Origin: Clostridiales bacterium
GTDB taxonomy: Bacteria; Bacillota; Clostridia; Christensenellales; Aristaeellaceae
Reading direction: 5' to 3'
Length of the DNA stretch: 64,000 bases
NCBI GenBank assembly: GCA_015056415.1
Contig: SVGJ01000001.1
Location: 1 to 64,000, forward strand
Below, piece after piece: positions 42,131 to 51,124 of the stretch (positions are counted from its first letter, which is position 1; every line of letters starts with the position of its first letter). The notes below the pieces were generated by a model. That model saw nothing but the letters and a program-made list of their open reading frames with translations. It was not told the DNA's origin and did no database searches. The position numbers and the translations under genes were made by a program.

Positions 42131-44098
42131 GTGGCTAAGATTCAACTGCTGAATGACGAGGTCATTGGAAAGATCGCGGCAGGTGAGGTCGTGGAACGCC
42201 CTGCGGCGGCCATCAAGGAACTGGTGGAAAACAGCCTGGATGCAGGCGCCAGCGCTGTGACGGTAGAAATCCGCGACGGTGGCATTAGCTACTTCAGGGT
42301 AACGGATAACGGCAGCGGCATCCCTTCCGGCGATATACGCATGGCCTTCGAACGCCATGCCACCAGCAAGATCACCCGTGCGCAGGATCTGCACTCCATT
42401 GCTACGCTGGGCTTCCGTGGGGAGGCATTGGCGTCCATTGCGGCTGTCAGCCACGTGACCTGCACCACCCGCACCAAAGATGACGCCAGCGGAATCAAGG
42501 TCAGGAATGATGGTGGCATCATCACCTCCATCGAGGAAGCTGCGTGCCCGGAAGGTACCACTTTTGTGGTGCGCGATCTTTTCTACAATACTCCTGTACG
42601 CTTGAAATTCCTCAAGAAGCCCGTTACCGAGGCAGGATTTGTTACCGACCTGATGATGCGGCTGATCCTTTCCCGTCCGGATGTGTCCTTCCGGTATATC
42701 AGCCAGGGAAAAACGCTTTATCATTCCGCCGGCGATGGCAAGATGGAATCGGCCGTGTTCAGCATCTACGGCAGCGAAATGCTGCGCTCCATGCGCAAGG
42801 TGGAGGGCAATCAGAGTGGCGTGATGATCAGGGGCTATGTGGGCATCGGCGAGAGCGCCCGCGGCAACCGTGGGCATCAGTCTTTCTTCATCAATGGCCG
42901 GTATATGAAGAGCAACATCCTTTCTGCGGCGGTGGAAAGCGCCTGCCGTGAGCGGGTGATGATCGGCAAGTTCCCCAGCTGTGTGCTGCATTTGACCATG
43001 CCCTACGAAACTGTGGATGTAAACGTGCATCCCAATAAGCTGGAGGTACGCTTCCAGAATGAAGGAGCTCTTTTCAGCGCGGTGGAATCCATTGTATTGG
43101 ACGCTCTGGTCGAGAAGAACGCCTTTGTGAAGCCTGTGGAGGTCAAGCTTACAGCGGAAAAGCCTGCCGCAACGCCTGTGCAGGTTACCCGGCAGGATAC
43201 GCAGGCGCTGCCCGTTGCCGAAAAGAAAGCAGCGGTTTCAACGGCGTCTGCGTCCTCGATCAAACCGGTTGTGGAAGTCGCCCGGCAGGTTGTACCGAAG
43301 GCGCCTATTCCCGCCGCCCCTGCCAAAGTGGCAATGTCAACAACCGTGCAGCCTTTGCGGCCTGCGCCCCATATGTTGAACGAGCCCATTCGCAGGCTTG
43401 AGGACGATATTCCCAAAGCGCCGGAAGCCAAAGCTCCCGTGAGCGTACCGGCAGAAAAGCAGATAATACCCGCTCCCATTGAGGAAAAAGTGGAGCAGGT
43501 TCCCTCCTTCCTGCCGGACGCGCCCAAGCCCATGAAGCTGCTGGGCGTAGCCTTCAATACCTTTATTCTGGTGGAGTATGAGGATCATCTTTTAATGATC
43601 GACCAGCACGCTGTGCATGAGCGCCTGCTGTTTGATCGCCTGATGAAGGCTTATGACCGGCATGAAGCCGGCCAGGAGCTGCTGATCCCCCTGCTGGTGA
43701 CGGTGACCCGCAGGGAGCAGGAGCTGCTGTTGGAAAACCAGGAGCTGCTTGAGGGCATTGGCTTGACCATCGAGCCATACGGCGATCAGGAGATGGCGAT
43801 CAGGTCGATTCCCATGGTGCTTGGTAATCCGCAGGCAAAGGATTTCCTGCATGATATCATCGGACAGCTGGAGAGCGAGCGGGGGAGCATCACCATCGAA
43901 AAGCGCCGCGCTTCCATTCTGCAGCTGGCCTGTAAGAAAGCCGTGAAGGGTGGAGATCGACTTTCTGAGGAGGAAATCCGCCATCTGGTAACGCAGATGA
44001 TCGACCGGCAGGTCACGCCGACCTGTCCGCACGGTCGTCCGCTTGTGATCTCATTGAGTCACCAGGAGCTGGACAAGCGCTTCCGGCGTATCCAGTAA
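42131..44098 (+). CDS. mutL: DNA mismatch repair protein MutL
   Basis: A 655-residue MutL. The N-terminal GHKL ATPase has IAAGEVVERPAAAIKELVENSLDAGA (in part), DNGSGI, and GFRGEAL. The middle (about 335-470) is a long Ala/Pro/Lys linker. The C-terminal dimer domain has DQHAVHERLLFDRL (near 491) and CPHGRP, so the metal-dependent endonuclease motif is largely kept, with D where the last Glu is usual. This fits species without MutH. The GTG start follows AAAGGAGGC. Confidence 0.95.
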   Translation: MAKIQLLNDEVIGKIAAGEVVERPAAAIKELVENSLDAGASAVTVEIRDGGISYFRVTDNGSGIPSGDIRMAFERHATSKITRAQDLHSIATLGFRGEALASIAAVSHVTCTTRTKDDASGIKVRNDGGIITSIEEAACPEGTTFVVRDLFYNTPVRLKFLKKPVTEAGFVTDLMMRLILSRPDVSFRYISQGKTLYHSAGDGKMESAVFSIYGSEMLRSMRKVEGNQSGVMIRGYVGIGESARGNRGHQSFFINGRYMKSNILSAAVESACRERVMIGKFPSCVLHLTMPYETVDVNVHPNKLEVRFQNEGALFSAVESIVLDALVEKNAFVKPVEVKLTAEKPAATPVQVTRQDTQALPVAEKKAAVSTASASSIKPVVEVARQVVPKAPIPAAPAKVAMSTTVQPLRPAPHMLNEPIRRLEDDIPKAPEAKAPVSVPAEKQIIPAPIEEKVEQVPSFLPDAPKPMKLLGVAFNTFILVEYEDHLLMIDQHAVHERLLFDRLMKAYDRHEAGQELLIPLLVTVTRREQELLLENQELLEGIGLTIEPYGDQEMAIRSIPMVLGNPQAKDFLHDIIGQLESERGSITIEKRRASILQLACKKAVKGGDRLSEEEIRHLVTQMIDRQVTPTCPHGRPLVISLSHQELDKRFRRIQ

Positions 44099-44107
44099 GG
44101 AGGAGCC

Positions 44108-45040
44108 ATGGAACGCAAACCAACTTGCTGGGTGCTTTCCGGCCCCACAGCCAGCGGAAAAACAGCATTATCCATTCGTTTGGCCAAGGCGCACAACTGT
44201 GAGATCGTCTGTATGGATTCCATGCAGATCTATCGCAGGATGACCATCGGCACAGCAAAACCGACGCCTGAAGAGATGGACGGTGTACCTCATCACATGA
44301 TCGATGTAGCCGCGCCGGATGAACCATTCAGCGTGGCGCGATATCAGGAAATGGCGGAAGCCGCCATGGCCGATATCATTTCCAGGGGCAGAAAACCGTT
44401 GCTTGTAGGCGGAACAGGCTTGTATCTGCGTGCGCTGCGCCATCCCATGGGCATGGGAATGGTCGCCGGGGATGACGCGATCCGAGAAGCGTTGGAAAAT
44501 GAAGCGAAGGAAACCGACGGTCGGTTCCGCTTGCATCGACGTCTGTCCGAAGTCGATCCGGATGCGGCTGCGCGGCTGCATGTGAATGACGTGCGAAGGG
44601 TCGTGCGAGCGCTGGAGGTATATCAGTTGACCGGAGTACCCTTTTCCAAGCAACCTCAGGTCGAAGCTGAAACGCCTTTCCGTTATCGGGTCGCGACACT
44701 GACAATGGATCGTGAGAAATTGTATCAGCGGATCGAGAAGCGTGTTGATATGATGCTGGAAGCCGGATTGATCGGGGAGGTCCGCGCGTTGCTGGAAAGC
44801 GGCGTGCCGGCAGACGCTCAGGCCATGAAAGGTCTGGGCTATAAGGAGCTTGTGCCATATCTTCGGGGTGAGTGTACATTGGATAAAGCCGTGTATGAAC
44901 TCAAGCTTGGCACCCGGCACTACGCCAAGCGTCAGCTGACATGGATGCGCAGAGAGGAAGACGTGCTCTGGGTGGACAGCCTGCAGCCGGACGCCTATGA
45001 AAAACTTGAAGCATGGTTTATGCAAGGAGAAGAAGTATGA
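44108..45040 (+). CDS. miaA: tRNA dimethylallyltransferase
   Basis: A 310-residue MiaA. The P loop is GPTASGKTAL (residues 11-20). DSMQIYRRMTIGTAKPT binds tRNA and substrate, and VGGTGLYLRAL and RQLTWMRR complete the active region. It transfers the dimethylallyl group to A37, the step before MiaB. The ATG follows AAGGAGGAGCC. Overlap with the next gene is 4 bases. Confidence 0.95.
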   Translation: MERKPTCWVLSGPTASGKTALSIRLAKAHNCEIVCMDSMQIYRRMTIGTAKPTPEEMDGVPHHMIDVAAPDEPFSVARYQEMAEAAMADIISRGRKPLLVGGTGLYLRALRHPMGMGMVAGDDAIREALENEAKETDGRFRLHRRLSEVDPDAAARLHVNDVRRVVRALEVYQLTGVPFSKQPQVEAETPFRYRVATLTMDREKLYQRIEKRVDMMLEAGLIGEVRALLESGVPADAQAMKGLGYKELVPYLRGECTLDKAVYELKLGTRHYAKRQLTWMRREEDVLWVDSLQPDAYEKLEAWFMQGEEV

Positions 45041-46293
45041 CAGCCATTGAACAGAGGATTGCCCGCGCGGAAGAGGCCCTGAAGGATGTTTTCGCCCGGG
45101 TGGACGCTATGGAGGAAAAGGGGACACGCCGCGTGTTGGCTGCCTTCCAGAATCATCAGATCGCATACCGCCATTTTGCGCCGACCACCGGCTATGGCTA
45201 TGACGATGTGGGCCGGGATACGCTGGAGCGGGTTTTCGCTGAGTTGTTTGGCACCGAGGCGGCCATCGTGCGTCCGCAGATCGCCAGCGGAACCCATGCC
45301 ATCGCACTGTGCTTGTTTGGTTTGACCCTGCCCGGCGACCATATTCTCTCAGCCACAGGCACACCCTATGATACCCTGGAGGAGATCATCGGCTGGAGTG
45401 AAGGCGAAGCACCGGTCGGCTCGCTGAAGGAAATGGGCGTCAGCTACAGCCAAGTGGATCTGACGGACGATGGTTTCATTGATGTGGATGCTGTCGACCG
45501 TGCCATCCGGCCCGAAACGAAGCTGGTCATCGCTCAGCGCAGCCGCGGCTATGCTTGGCGGCCCTCGCTGATGCCGGAGGATTTTGCCGCGCTGGCAGAA
45601 ATGCTCCATCGCAAGCATCCCGGCGTGCGCCTCATGGTGGATAACTGCTATGGCGAGTTTGTCTGCGAAAAAGAACCCAGCCATTACGGCGCGGATGTAT
45701 GCGTTGGCAGTCTGATCAAGAATCCCGGCGGCGGTCTGGCGCCGACAGGCGGCTATGTCGTTGGTACGCAGGAGGCCGTCACGCGTATCGCGTACCGGCT
45801 GACCGCGCCCGGGATCGGCCTGGAGGTGGGCTCCTATGCCGCCAGCTATCAGCCCTTCTATCAGGGCCTGTTCATGGCTCCGCATACTGTGGCGCAGGCT
45901 ATCAAGACAGCCTGTCTTGCGGCCAGGGTATTCGAGGATCTGGGGATGGTGACCACGCCCGCCTCCGCCGCTCCCCGCGCTGATATCATCCAGGCCATTC
46001 AGATGCGTACTCCTGAAAGGCTCGTCGCCTTCTGCCAGGGGATCCAGATGGCTTCGCCCATCGACAGCATGGCCCTGCCTGAGCCCTGGGATATGCCCGG
46101 CTATCAGGATCAGGTCGTGATGGCTGCGGGTACGTTCGTATCCGGTGCCTCGGTGGAGCTCAGCGCCGATGCACCCATGCGCGAGCCCTTCACGGCTTAC
46201 CTTCAGGGCGGTCTTACCTACGCCCATGGCCGCATTGCCCTGGGACAGGCCTTGCAGCGCATGATTGATGTCGGTGCGCTCAGCATTGAATAA
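45037..46293 (+). CDS. Methionine gamma-lyase-like PLP protein (YnbB type)
   Basis: A 418-residue fold-type I PLP enzyme of the PF06838 group (once called aluminium resistance proteins). The PLP lysine is in GSLIKNPGGGLAPTGGY; the cofactor-holding Asp and DNCYGEF precede it, and RPQIASGTHAIAL binds phosphate. The substrate is unknown; a cysteine or methionine lyase activity is inferred from the fold. It follows miaA as in Bacillus (ynbB). The ATG at 45037 follows AAGGAGAAG and overlaps miaA's stop. Confidence 0.87.
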   Translation: MTAIEQRIARAEEALKDVFARVDAMEEKGTRRVLAAFQNHQIAYRHFAPTTGYGYDDVGRDTLERVFAELFGTEAAIVRPQIASGTHAIALCLFGLTLPGDHILSATGTPYDTLEEIIGWSEGEAPVGSLKEMGVSYSQVDLTDDGFIDVDAVDRAIRPETKLVIAQRSRGYAWRPSLMPEDFAALAEMLHRKHPGVRLMVDNCYGEFVCEKEPSHYGADVCVGSLIKNPGGGLAPTGGYVVGTQEAVTRIAYRLTAPGIGLEVGSYAASYQPFYQGLFMAPHTVAQAIKTACLAARVFEDLGMVTTPASAAPRADIIQAIQMRTPERLVAFCQGIQMASPIDSMALPEPWDMPGYQDQVVMAAGTFVSGASVELSADAPMREPFTAYLQGGLTYAHGRIALGQALQRMIDVGALSIE

Positions 46294-46311
46294 AATTCTT
46301 CAGGTCATGAT

Positions 46312-46354
46312 ACCACCTTTCCACGCATAGCCTGTTGCAGGAAAGGTGGTTTTT
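46312..46354 (+). terminator. Terminator-like hairpin overlapping spoIVFA ribosome binding site
   Basis: ACCACCTTTCC (46312-46322) pairs with GGAAAGGTGGT (46340-46350), then TTTTTG. The 3-prime arm contains the AAAGGTGG site of the next gene, whose ATG is at 46357. Confidence 0.75.
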
Positions 46355-46356
46355 GC

Positions 46357-47004
46357 ATGGAAAAGCAAACGACAACAGGGGAACTTCGCGCAAAGAAAAC
46401 GCAGCTGATCGAGTGGCGTGAGCCCGAGAAAAAAAGAAGGAGTGAGGAGCTGCTGAAAAACCTGGCCGTGGCCGCGGCGCTGGTGCTTTGCGCCGTTACT
46501 CTGCGAGGCGGAGCGATTCCCGGCGCCACAGGCGCAGCGGATGCTGTTCTGGCGGCTACAACAGGGGAAACGCTGCTTGATGATCAGCTGGGAAAGCTCT
46601 CCTTTGTGAGCAGGCTTTTCCCCGAGGCAACACTTGTCTTCGGCGAGAACCACAAGGGCGATCTGGCGCTGCCGGTCAGCGGCGGTATGGTAGCTCACGC
46701 CTGGAGCGAAGCGGAGCCTTACATGACATGGCGGACTGAACAACAGGAAGTATACGCGGCTATGAGCGGCGTGGTCATGGGGGTATTTCATGGAGAAAAT
46801 GAGGAAAGGCTCGTTCAGGTGACAGGGGAGAACGGAATCAGCTGTCTATACGGAAACCTGAAGAAAACAGACCTGCAAACAGGCGATGCTGTTTCCGCCG
46901 GCGATATGGTCGGAGTTCTGCTTGAAAACAGCGATTGCGTGTTTGAGGTGCGTGTGGATGGCATCAGTGTGGATCCTGCCGCGTATCTCGCCAATGTGTC
47001 GTGA
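46357..47004 (+). CDS. spoIVFA: SpoIVFA-like M23-domain membrane protein
   Basis: A 215-residue protein: a basic cytoplasmic N terminus (about 45 residues), one membrane segment (NLAVAAALVLCAVTL), and an outer LytM/M23-like domain lacking the metal-binding residues (LALPVSGGMVAHAWSE, GISCLYGNLKKTDLQTGDAVSAGDMVG in part). SpoIVFA holds and inhibits the SpoIVFB protease until the forespore signals through SpoIVB. The next gene is SpoIVFB, overlapping by one base, which makes the assignment strong despite low sequence conservation. The spoIVFA start sits directly after a hairpin. Confidence 0.82.
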   Translation: MEKQTTTGELRAKKTQLIEWREPEKKRRSEELLKNLAVAAALVLCAVTLRGGAIPGATGAADAVLAATTGETLLDDQLGKLSFVSRLFPEATLVFGENHKGDLALPVSGGMVAHAWSEAEPYMTWRTEQQEVYAAMSGVVMGVFHGENEERLVQVTGENGISCLYGNLKKTDLQTGDAVSAGDMVGVLLENSDCVFEVRVDGISVDPAAYLANVS

Positions 47005-47912
47005 TGATGCGGCGTAGATTGTTTTCGCTGGGCGGGACAGCTGTTTATCTGCACCTGGCCACGGTGTTGTGTGGCGTATATGCTGTCGCGGTCGGCCATG
47101 GGCTCACTACGGCGATTGCCTTTCTTTCGATCATCCTGCATGAAACGGCACATGGGCTCACGGCTGCGTTGTTTGGTCAAGCGCCGCAGGAGATAGAACT
47201 GACGCCTTTGGGAGCGTTGATGCGTCTGGATGACGAGCAGGATCTTTCGCCGGGCATACGGCTTATCGTCCTGTTTGCAGGGCCTGTCGCTTCGTTTTTG
47301 CTTTGCTGGATCAGTATCCTTCTGACAAAGACCGGCGTCTGTTCAACCGTGATTGGGCAAAGGTTTTTTATGTGCAACCTGATGCTGACCATGTGCAACC
47401 TTCTTCCCGCGCTGCCGCTGGATGGAGGGCGGATCCTGGCGCTGATCCTTGGCACACGGCTTGCCAGGGATACAGTCAAGCGCATCATGCAGTGTATTGG
47501 AACGGTTATTGGTCTTGGCTGCATCGGGCTGAACCTGTATATATCCCTGGTGCATGGCGGCTGGAACCTTTCCTGCGCAATGGCAGGGTGCTTCTTCATG
47601 TATGCAGGAGCCACCTGTACCACCTCGGCCGCGCTGGCGGAGCTTCGTATGTTTATCGACAGAAAGCAACGCCTCGAAAGCCGGGGGATAATGCCCTGCA
47701 AATGGGTGGCTGTAACAGACAATACGCTGCTGAGGCAGGCACTGACGCGCTTGGCGCCCTGCGCGCATACTGTCTTTCTTTTGGCAGGCACGATGGATCA
47801 TGCAGCGCCTGTGTTCCTTGGCGAGGATGCGCTGATCGCGGCTTATCTGAACGATCCCACAGGCTCGTGCAGGAAGCTGTTTGCGGATCCGGAACGGGTT
47901 GATTCTGATTGA
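47004..47912 (+). CDS. spoIVFB: SpoIVFB intramembrane metalloprotease
   Basis: A 302-residue M50 (site-2) protease. IILHETAHGLTA gives the HExxH zinc motif in a membrane helix, and LPALPLDGGRIL supplies the third ligand. About six membrane segments precede a C-terminal CBS-like region (RGIMPCKWVAVTDNTLLRQAL, in part). It cleaves pro-sigma-K in the mother cell late in sporulation. ATG at 47004, ATG at 47007 or GTG at 47001 are possible starts. The gene's stop overlaps the promoter of the next gene. Confidence 0.9.
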   Translation: MMRRRLFSLGGTAVYLHLATVLCGVYAVAVGHGLTTAIAFLSIILHETAHGLTAALFGQAPQEIELTPLGALMRLDDEQDLSPGIRLIVLFAGPVASFLLCWISILLTKTGVCSTVIGQRFFMCNLMLTMCNLLPALPLDGGRILALILGTRLARDTVKRIMQCIGTVIGLGCIGLNLYISLVHGGWNLSCAMAGCFFMYAGATCTTSAALAELRMFIDRKQRLESRGIMPCKWVAVTDNTLLRQALTRLAPCAHTVFLLAGTMDHAAPVFLGEDALIAAYLNDPTGSCRKLFADPERVDSD

Positions 47913-47937
47913 CATTTTTTTGCGTGTATGCTATCCT
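47909..47937 (+). promoter_or_regulatory. Promoter of the LmbE/glycosidase fusion gene
   Basis: TTGACA (47909-47914), 17 bases, TATCCT (47932-47937); the -35 overlaps the spoIVFB stop codon. Confidence 0.78.
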
Positions 47938-47977
47938 GCATAAGGATATTGTGTAATGAAAGGATGCGTCCTTACCG

Positions 47978-50125
47978 ATGATGAAGAAATGGCTTTCAGC
48001 TTTTATTCTTTCGCTTTTGGTACTTCTTGCCGCCGCGACTGCCATGGCTGCCGAGGCAATGGACATCACAGCGGAATGTTCGCTCAAGGCATCGTATAAT
48101 CAGCGCAGCCAGAAGCTGATCCAGGATAAAAAGTACACCACCTATTGGGAGAGTGGAAAATCCAAGACTCCCTGGCTTTCGGTGACGGCGCCGGCGGGTA
48201 TGCCCATCCATGGCCTGTACATCTGCTTTGGCACCATGCCGGAAACCTGGGAGATTCAGGTCCACGATGGTAACGACTGGATGCCCTATCAGCAGGGTGA
48301 TACCCGCTTCCTGCATTCCTATGTCGGCATTCCCGAAGGCGCTGAAAAGGTGCGGATCATCGCCAGCTCCGATAAGAAGATTGCGCTGAAGATCAACGAG
48401 ATCTACATCCTTTCCGAGGGCGATGTGCCCAGCTGGGTGCAGCGCTGGGAGCCCACCCACGAGAAGGCTGATATCCTGTTTGTTTCCACGCATCCCGATG
48501 ACGAGCTGATCTTCTTCGGCGGCGCGATCCCCACCTACGCTGCCGAGCAACAGCGCAAAGTAGTTGTTGCATATTTTACCAGCTCCAATATCGCGCGTTC
48601 CTCTGAACTGCTCAATGGTCTTTGGCATATGGGCGTGCGGAATTATCCTGTTATTGGCGATTTCAAGGATGCGTATGCCAAGTCCCTTTCTGCGGCCTAC
48701 AAGGGTGCAGGCGGCCGTGAGAAGGTCATGGAATGGATGACCGGTCTGTACCGGCAATTTCAGCCCGAGGTCGTCGTGACCCAGGACAAGGACGGCGAAT
48801 ATGGTCATTTTCAGCATAAAATGGTTGCTGAGGCCGCTCAGCTTTGCGTGGAATATGCCGCTGCCGAGGGCCAGTATATGGAATCCTTTATGGAGCATGG
48901 CACCTGGCAGGTGAAGAAGCTTTATCTTCACCTCTGGCCCGAAAATCAGATCACCTTCGATTGGGATGTTCCGCTGGTATCCATGAACGGCTCCACCGGT
49001 CTTGAGCTGGCCATTGAGGCCTATGATCTGCACAAGACCCAGGCTTCCTCCGGTATGTCTGTGACGAAGACCGGTTCGGAGTATGATAACCGCGTCTTTG
49101 GTCTGGCGTATACAGCGGTAGGCGAGGACGTTCGCAAGGATGATTTCCTTGAAAACATTTATGACTCCGTAGGCTCCTTTACGGAGGTCGAGCCCACCGC
49201 CGCGCCCACTCCGGCGCCTACCCCTATGCCTGCCTATGTGTCGGTGATGCCCCAGCTTAACGAGAAGGGCTTTATCGATGAAGGTGAATTCATTTATTCC
49301 AACGAGGAAGAAGGCCTGTGGATCTTTGTGGATGAGACCAGCAAGGTGATCATCCAGCGCAAGTATGACGCGACACAACCCCTGACCTGGTTTGAATGCG
49401 AGCTGTGGGGCGACGTGGAAAAGGGCGAAGTCCTTAAGACCACGCAGAACGATCCCGAGAAGATGGGAAAGGTGCGTGTGGACGCCACGGAGACCGCCAA
49501 GAAGCATGGTGTGGTATTCGCCATGAACACCGACTATTATACCTATCGTGTCGCGGTGAACAATTCCCGCAAGACGGGCGTGGTCATCCGTGACGGACGG
49601 ATCCTTTATGATGACCGCTACGATGCGGATGAGATCAGTGATTCTCTTTTCCCGAATCTTGACACGCTGGCGTTTTATCCTGATGGATCGCTTTCCGTGC
49701 ACCACAGCTATGAGCTGACTGCTCAGGATTACATCGACCGCGGTGCCTATGACGTGTTCTCCTTTGGTCCGTATCTGATCAAAGATGGCAAGCTTTCCGA
49801 GCGTGCCTACGACACCTCCAACACCCGCAATCCCCGCGCCGCCATCGGCATGGTGGAGCCCGGACACTACGTGGCCATCATGTGCGAAGGTCGCCTGCAG
49901 CGTTCCTCCGGCGTAACGATGAGCTATCTTGCCAAGCTGATGCGCTCAAAGAACTGCCAGGTTGCCTTCAATATCGATGGCGGACAGACGGCCGTGGTAG
50001 TTTTCATGGGGAAGCAGCTGAACAAGATCGGCGCATATGACGGCGGAAAGACCAATTCCCGTCCCACCAGCGAGGTCGTGGGCATCGGTCATTCAGATCA
50101 AGTTGGCATTTATGAAGTGAAGTAA
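47978..50125 (+). CDS. Secreted PIG-L deacetylase / phosphodiester glycosidase fusion
   Basis: A 715-residue exported protein. A signal peptide (1-24, to AMA) is followed by a discoidin-like beta domain (about 30-150), a PIG-L/LmbE deacetylase domain with the zinc motif HPDDE (172-176) and DGEYGHFQHK, a Pro/Thr linker (TPAPTPMP, about 410-418), and a NAGPA/DUF2233 phosphodiester glycosidase domain (about 440-715) with NPRAAIGMV, NIDGGQTAVVVF and RPTSEVVGIG. PIG-L removes acetyl from N-acetylglucosamine-like sugars; NAGPA uncaps GlcNAc-1-phosphodiesters. Both acting on one secreted chain suggests remodelling of an N-acetylglucosamine glycopolymer at the cell surface. Confidence 0.87.
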   Translation: MMKKWLSAFILSLLVLLAAATAMAAEAMDITAECSLKASYNQRSQKLIQDKKYTTYWESGKSKTPWLSVTAPAGMPIHGLYICFGTMPETWEIQVHDGNDWMPYQQGDTRFLHSYVGIPEGAEKVRIIASSDKKIALKINEIYILSEGDVPSWVQRWEPTHEKADILFVSTHPDDELIFFGGAIPTYAAEQQRKVVVAYFTSSNIARSSELLNGLWHMGVRNYPVIGDFKDAYAKSLSAAYKGAGGREKVMEWMTGLYRQFQPEVVVTQDKDGEYGHFQHKMVAEAAQLCVEYAAAEGQYMESFMEHGTWQVKKLYLHLWPENQITFDWDVPLVSMNGSTGLELAIEAYDLHKTQASSGMSVTKTGSEYDNRVFGLAYTAVGEDVRKDDFLENIYDSVGSFTEVEPTAAPTPAPTPMPAYVSVMPQLNEKGFIDEGEFIYSNEEEGLWIFVDETSKVIIQRKYDATQPLTWFECELWGDVEKGEVLKTTQNDPEKMGKVRVDATETAKKHGVVFAMNTDYYTYRVAVNNSRKTGVVIRDGRILYDDRYDADEISDSLFPNLDTLAFYPDGSLSVHHSYELTAQDYIDRGAYDVFSFGPYLIKDGKLSERAYDTSNTRNPRAAIGMVEPGHYVAIMCEGRLQRSSGVTMSYLAKLMRSKNCQVAFNIDGGQTAVVVFMGKQLNKIGAYDGGKTNSRPTSEVVGIGHSDQVGIYEVK

Positions 50126-50131
50126 ATATCC

Positions 50132-50168
50132 GTCCTGCGTTGCTGTTTGGCCGCGCAGGACATTTTTT
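50132..50168 (+). terminator. Terminator of the fusion gene
   Basis: GTCCTGCG (50132-50139) pairs with CGCAGGAC (50154-50161), followed by ATTTTTT. Confidence 0.85.
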
Positions 50169-50210
50169 ATGCAAATGCTGCCGAATTATGCCTCAAACGT
50201 TGCCTTTCCC

Positions 50211-50239
50211 TTGACATTCGGAGCATAAACATCTATAAT
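50211..50239 (+). promoter_or_regulatory. Consensus promoter of the transketolase genes
   Basis: TTGACA (50211-50216), 17 bases, TATAAT (50234-50239): a perfect consensus. A small hairpin (50265-50282) lies in the leader before AGAGGAGG. Confidence 0.93.
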
Positions 50240-50305
50240 TTTTTATACGGACAAAATTGTTTTTCGCCTGAAAGAAGGCGATAAGACATAAGAGGAGGTA
50301 CTTTG

Positions 50306-51121
50306 ATGGACATTCAGGCTCTCCAGTCCACGTGCCGTCAGGTGCGGCGGAATATTATCACCATGACCAACAAGGCTGGCGCAGGTCATCCCGGCGGATC
50401 CCTTTCCTGCACCGAGGCTCTGGTCGCGCTCTACTTCGACGTGATGAAGGGCATTGATCCCCAGGACGACAAGAACCCCACCCGCGACCGCTTCGTGCTG
50501 TCCAAGGGCCATGCCGCCCCCGCGCTGTATGGCACCCTGTGCGAGCGCGGCTACTTTGGCCGTGAGGAGTTCGACAAGTTCCGTCAGCTGCACGGCATCC
50601 TGCAGGGCCATCCGGATGTCAAGAAGTGCCCCGGCGTGGATGCTTCCACCGGTTCCCTGGGCCAGGGCATTTCCATTGCTGTTGGTATGGCGCTGGGCGC
50701 CAAGCACACCGGCAATCCCTGCCATGTGTACACCGTTGTTGGCGATGGCGAGAGCCAGGAAGGCCTCGTTTGGGAAGCTTCCATGGCCGCTGCTCACTAC
50801 GGCCTGGACAACCTGACTGTGATCTTCGACCATAACGGTATGCAGATCGACGGCACCAATGACGAAGTCATGTCCCTGGGCGATATCGGCGCCAAGTGGC
50901 GTGCCTTTGGCTACGACGTGATCGAAGTGGCTGATGGCAACGATATGCAGCAGGTGTTGGACGCCCTGCACACTCCCGCTTGCCCCGGCAAGCCCCGTCT
51001 GATCCACCTGCACACCACCAAGGGCAAGGGTATCTCCTTCATGGAGGGTCAGGTGGGCTGGCACGGCAAGGCTCCCAACGCTGAGCAGACTGCTAAGGCT
51101 CTTGCAGAACTGGAGGGTTAA
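50306..51121 (+). CDS. Transketolase, N-terminal subunit
   Basis: A 271-residue thiamine-diphosphate-binding half of a split transketolase. Markers: KAGAGHPGGSLSCTEAL, SKGHAAPALYGTL, and the ThDP motif GDGESQEGLVWEASMAA. With its partner it moves two-carbon units between pentose and hexose phosphates, making erythrose 4-phosphate, a substrate of the DAHP synthase at 24891. Codon use is strongly biased, and the promoter is perfect, so high expression is likely. The ATG at 50306 is 7 bases after GGAGG. Confidence 0.95.
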   Translation: MDIQALQSTCRQVRRNIITMTNKAGAGHPGGSLSCTEALVALYFDVMKGIDPQDDKNPTRDRFVLSKGHAAPALYGTLCERGYFGREEFDKFRQLHGILQGHPDVKKCPGVDASTGSLGQGISIAVGMALGAKHTGNPCHVYTVVGDGESQEGLVWEASMAAAHYGLDNLTVIFDHNGMQIDGTNDEVMSLGDIGAKWRAFGYDVIEVADGNDMQQVLDALHTPACPGKPRLIHLHTTKGKGISFMEGQVGWHGKAPNAEQTAKALAELEG

Positions 51122-51124
51122 GCA

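Noticed and set aside
50265..50282. A riboswitch before transketolase
   Set aside because: Only one 6-bp hairpin is present in a leader of about 65 bases. That is too little structure for a ligand-binding RNA.
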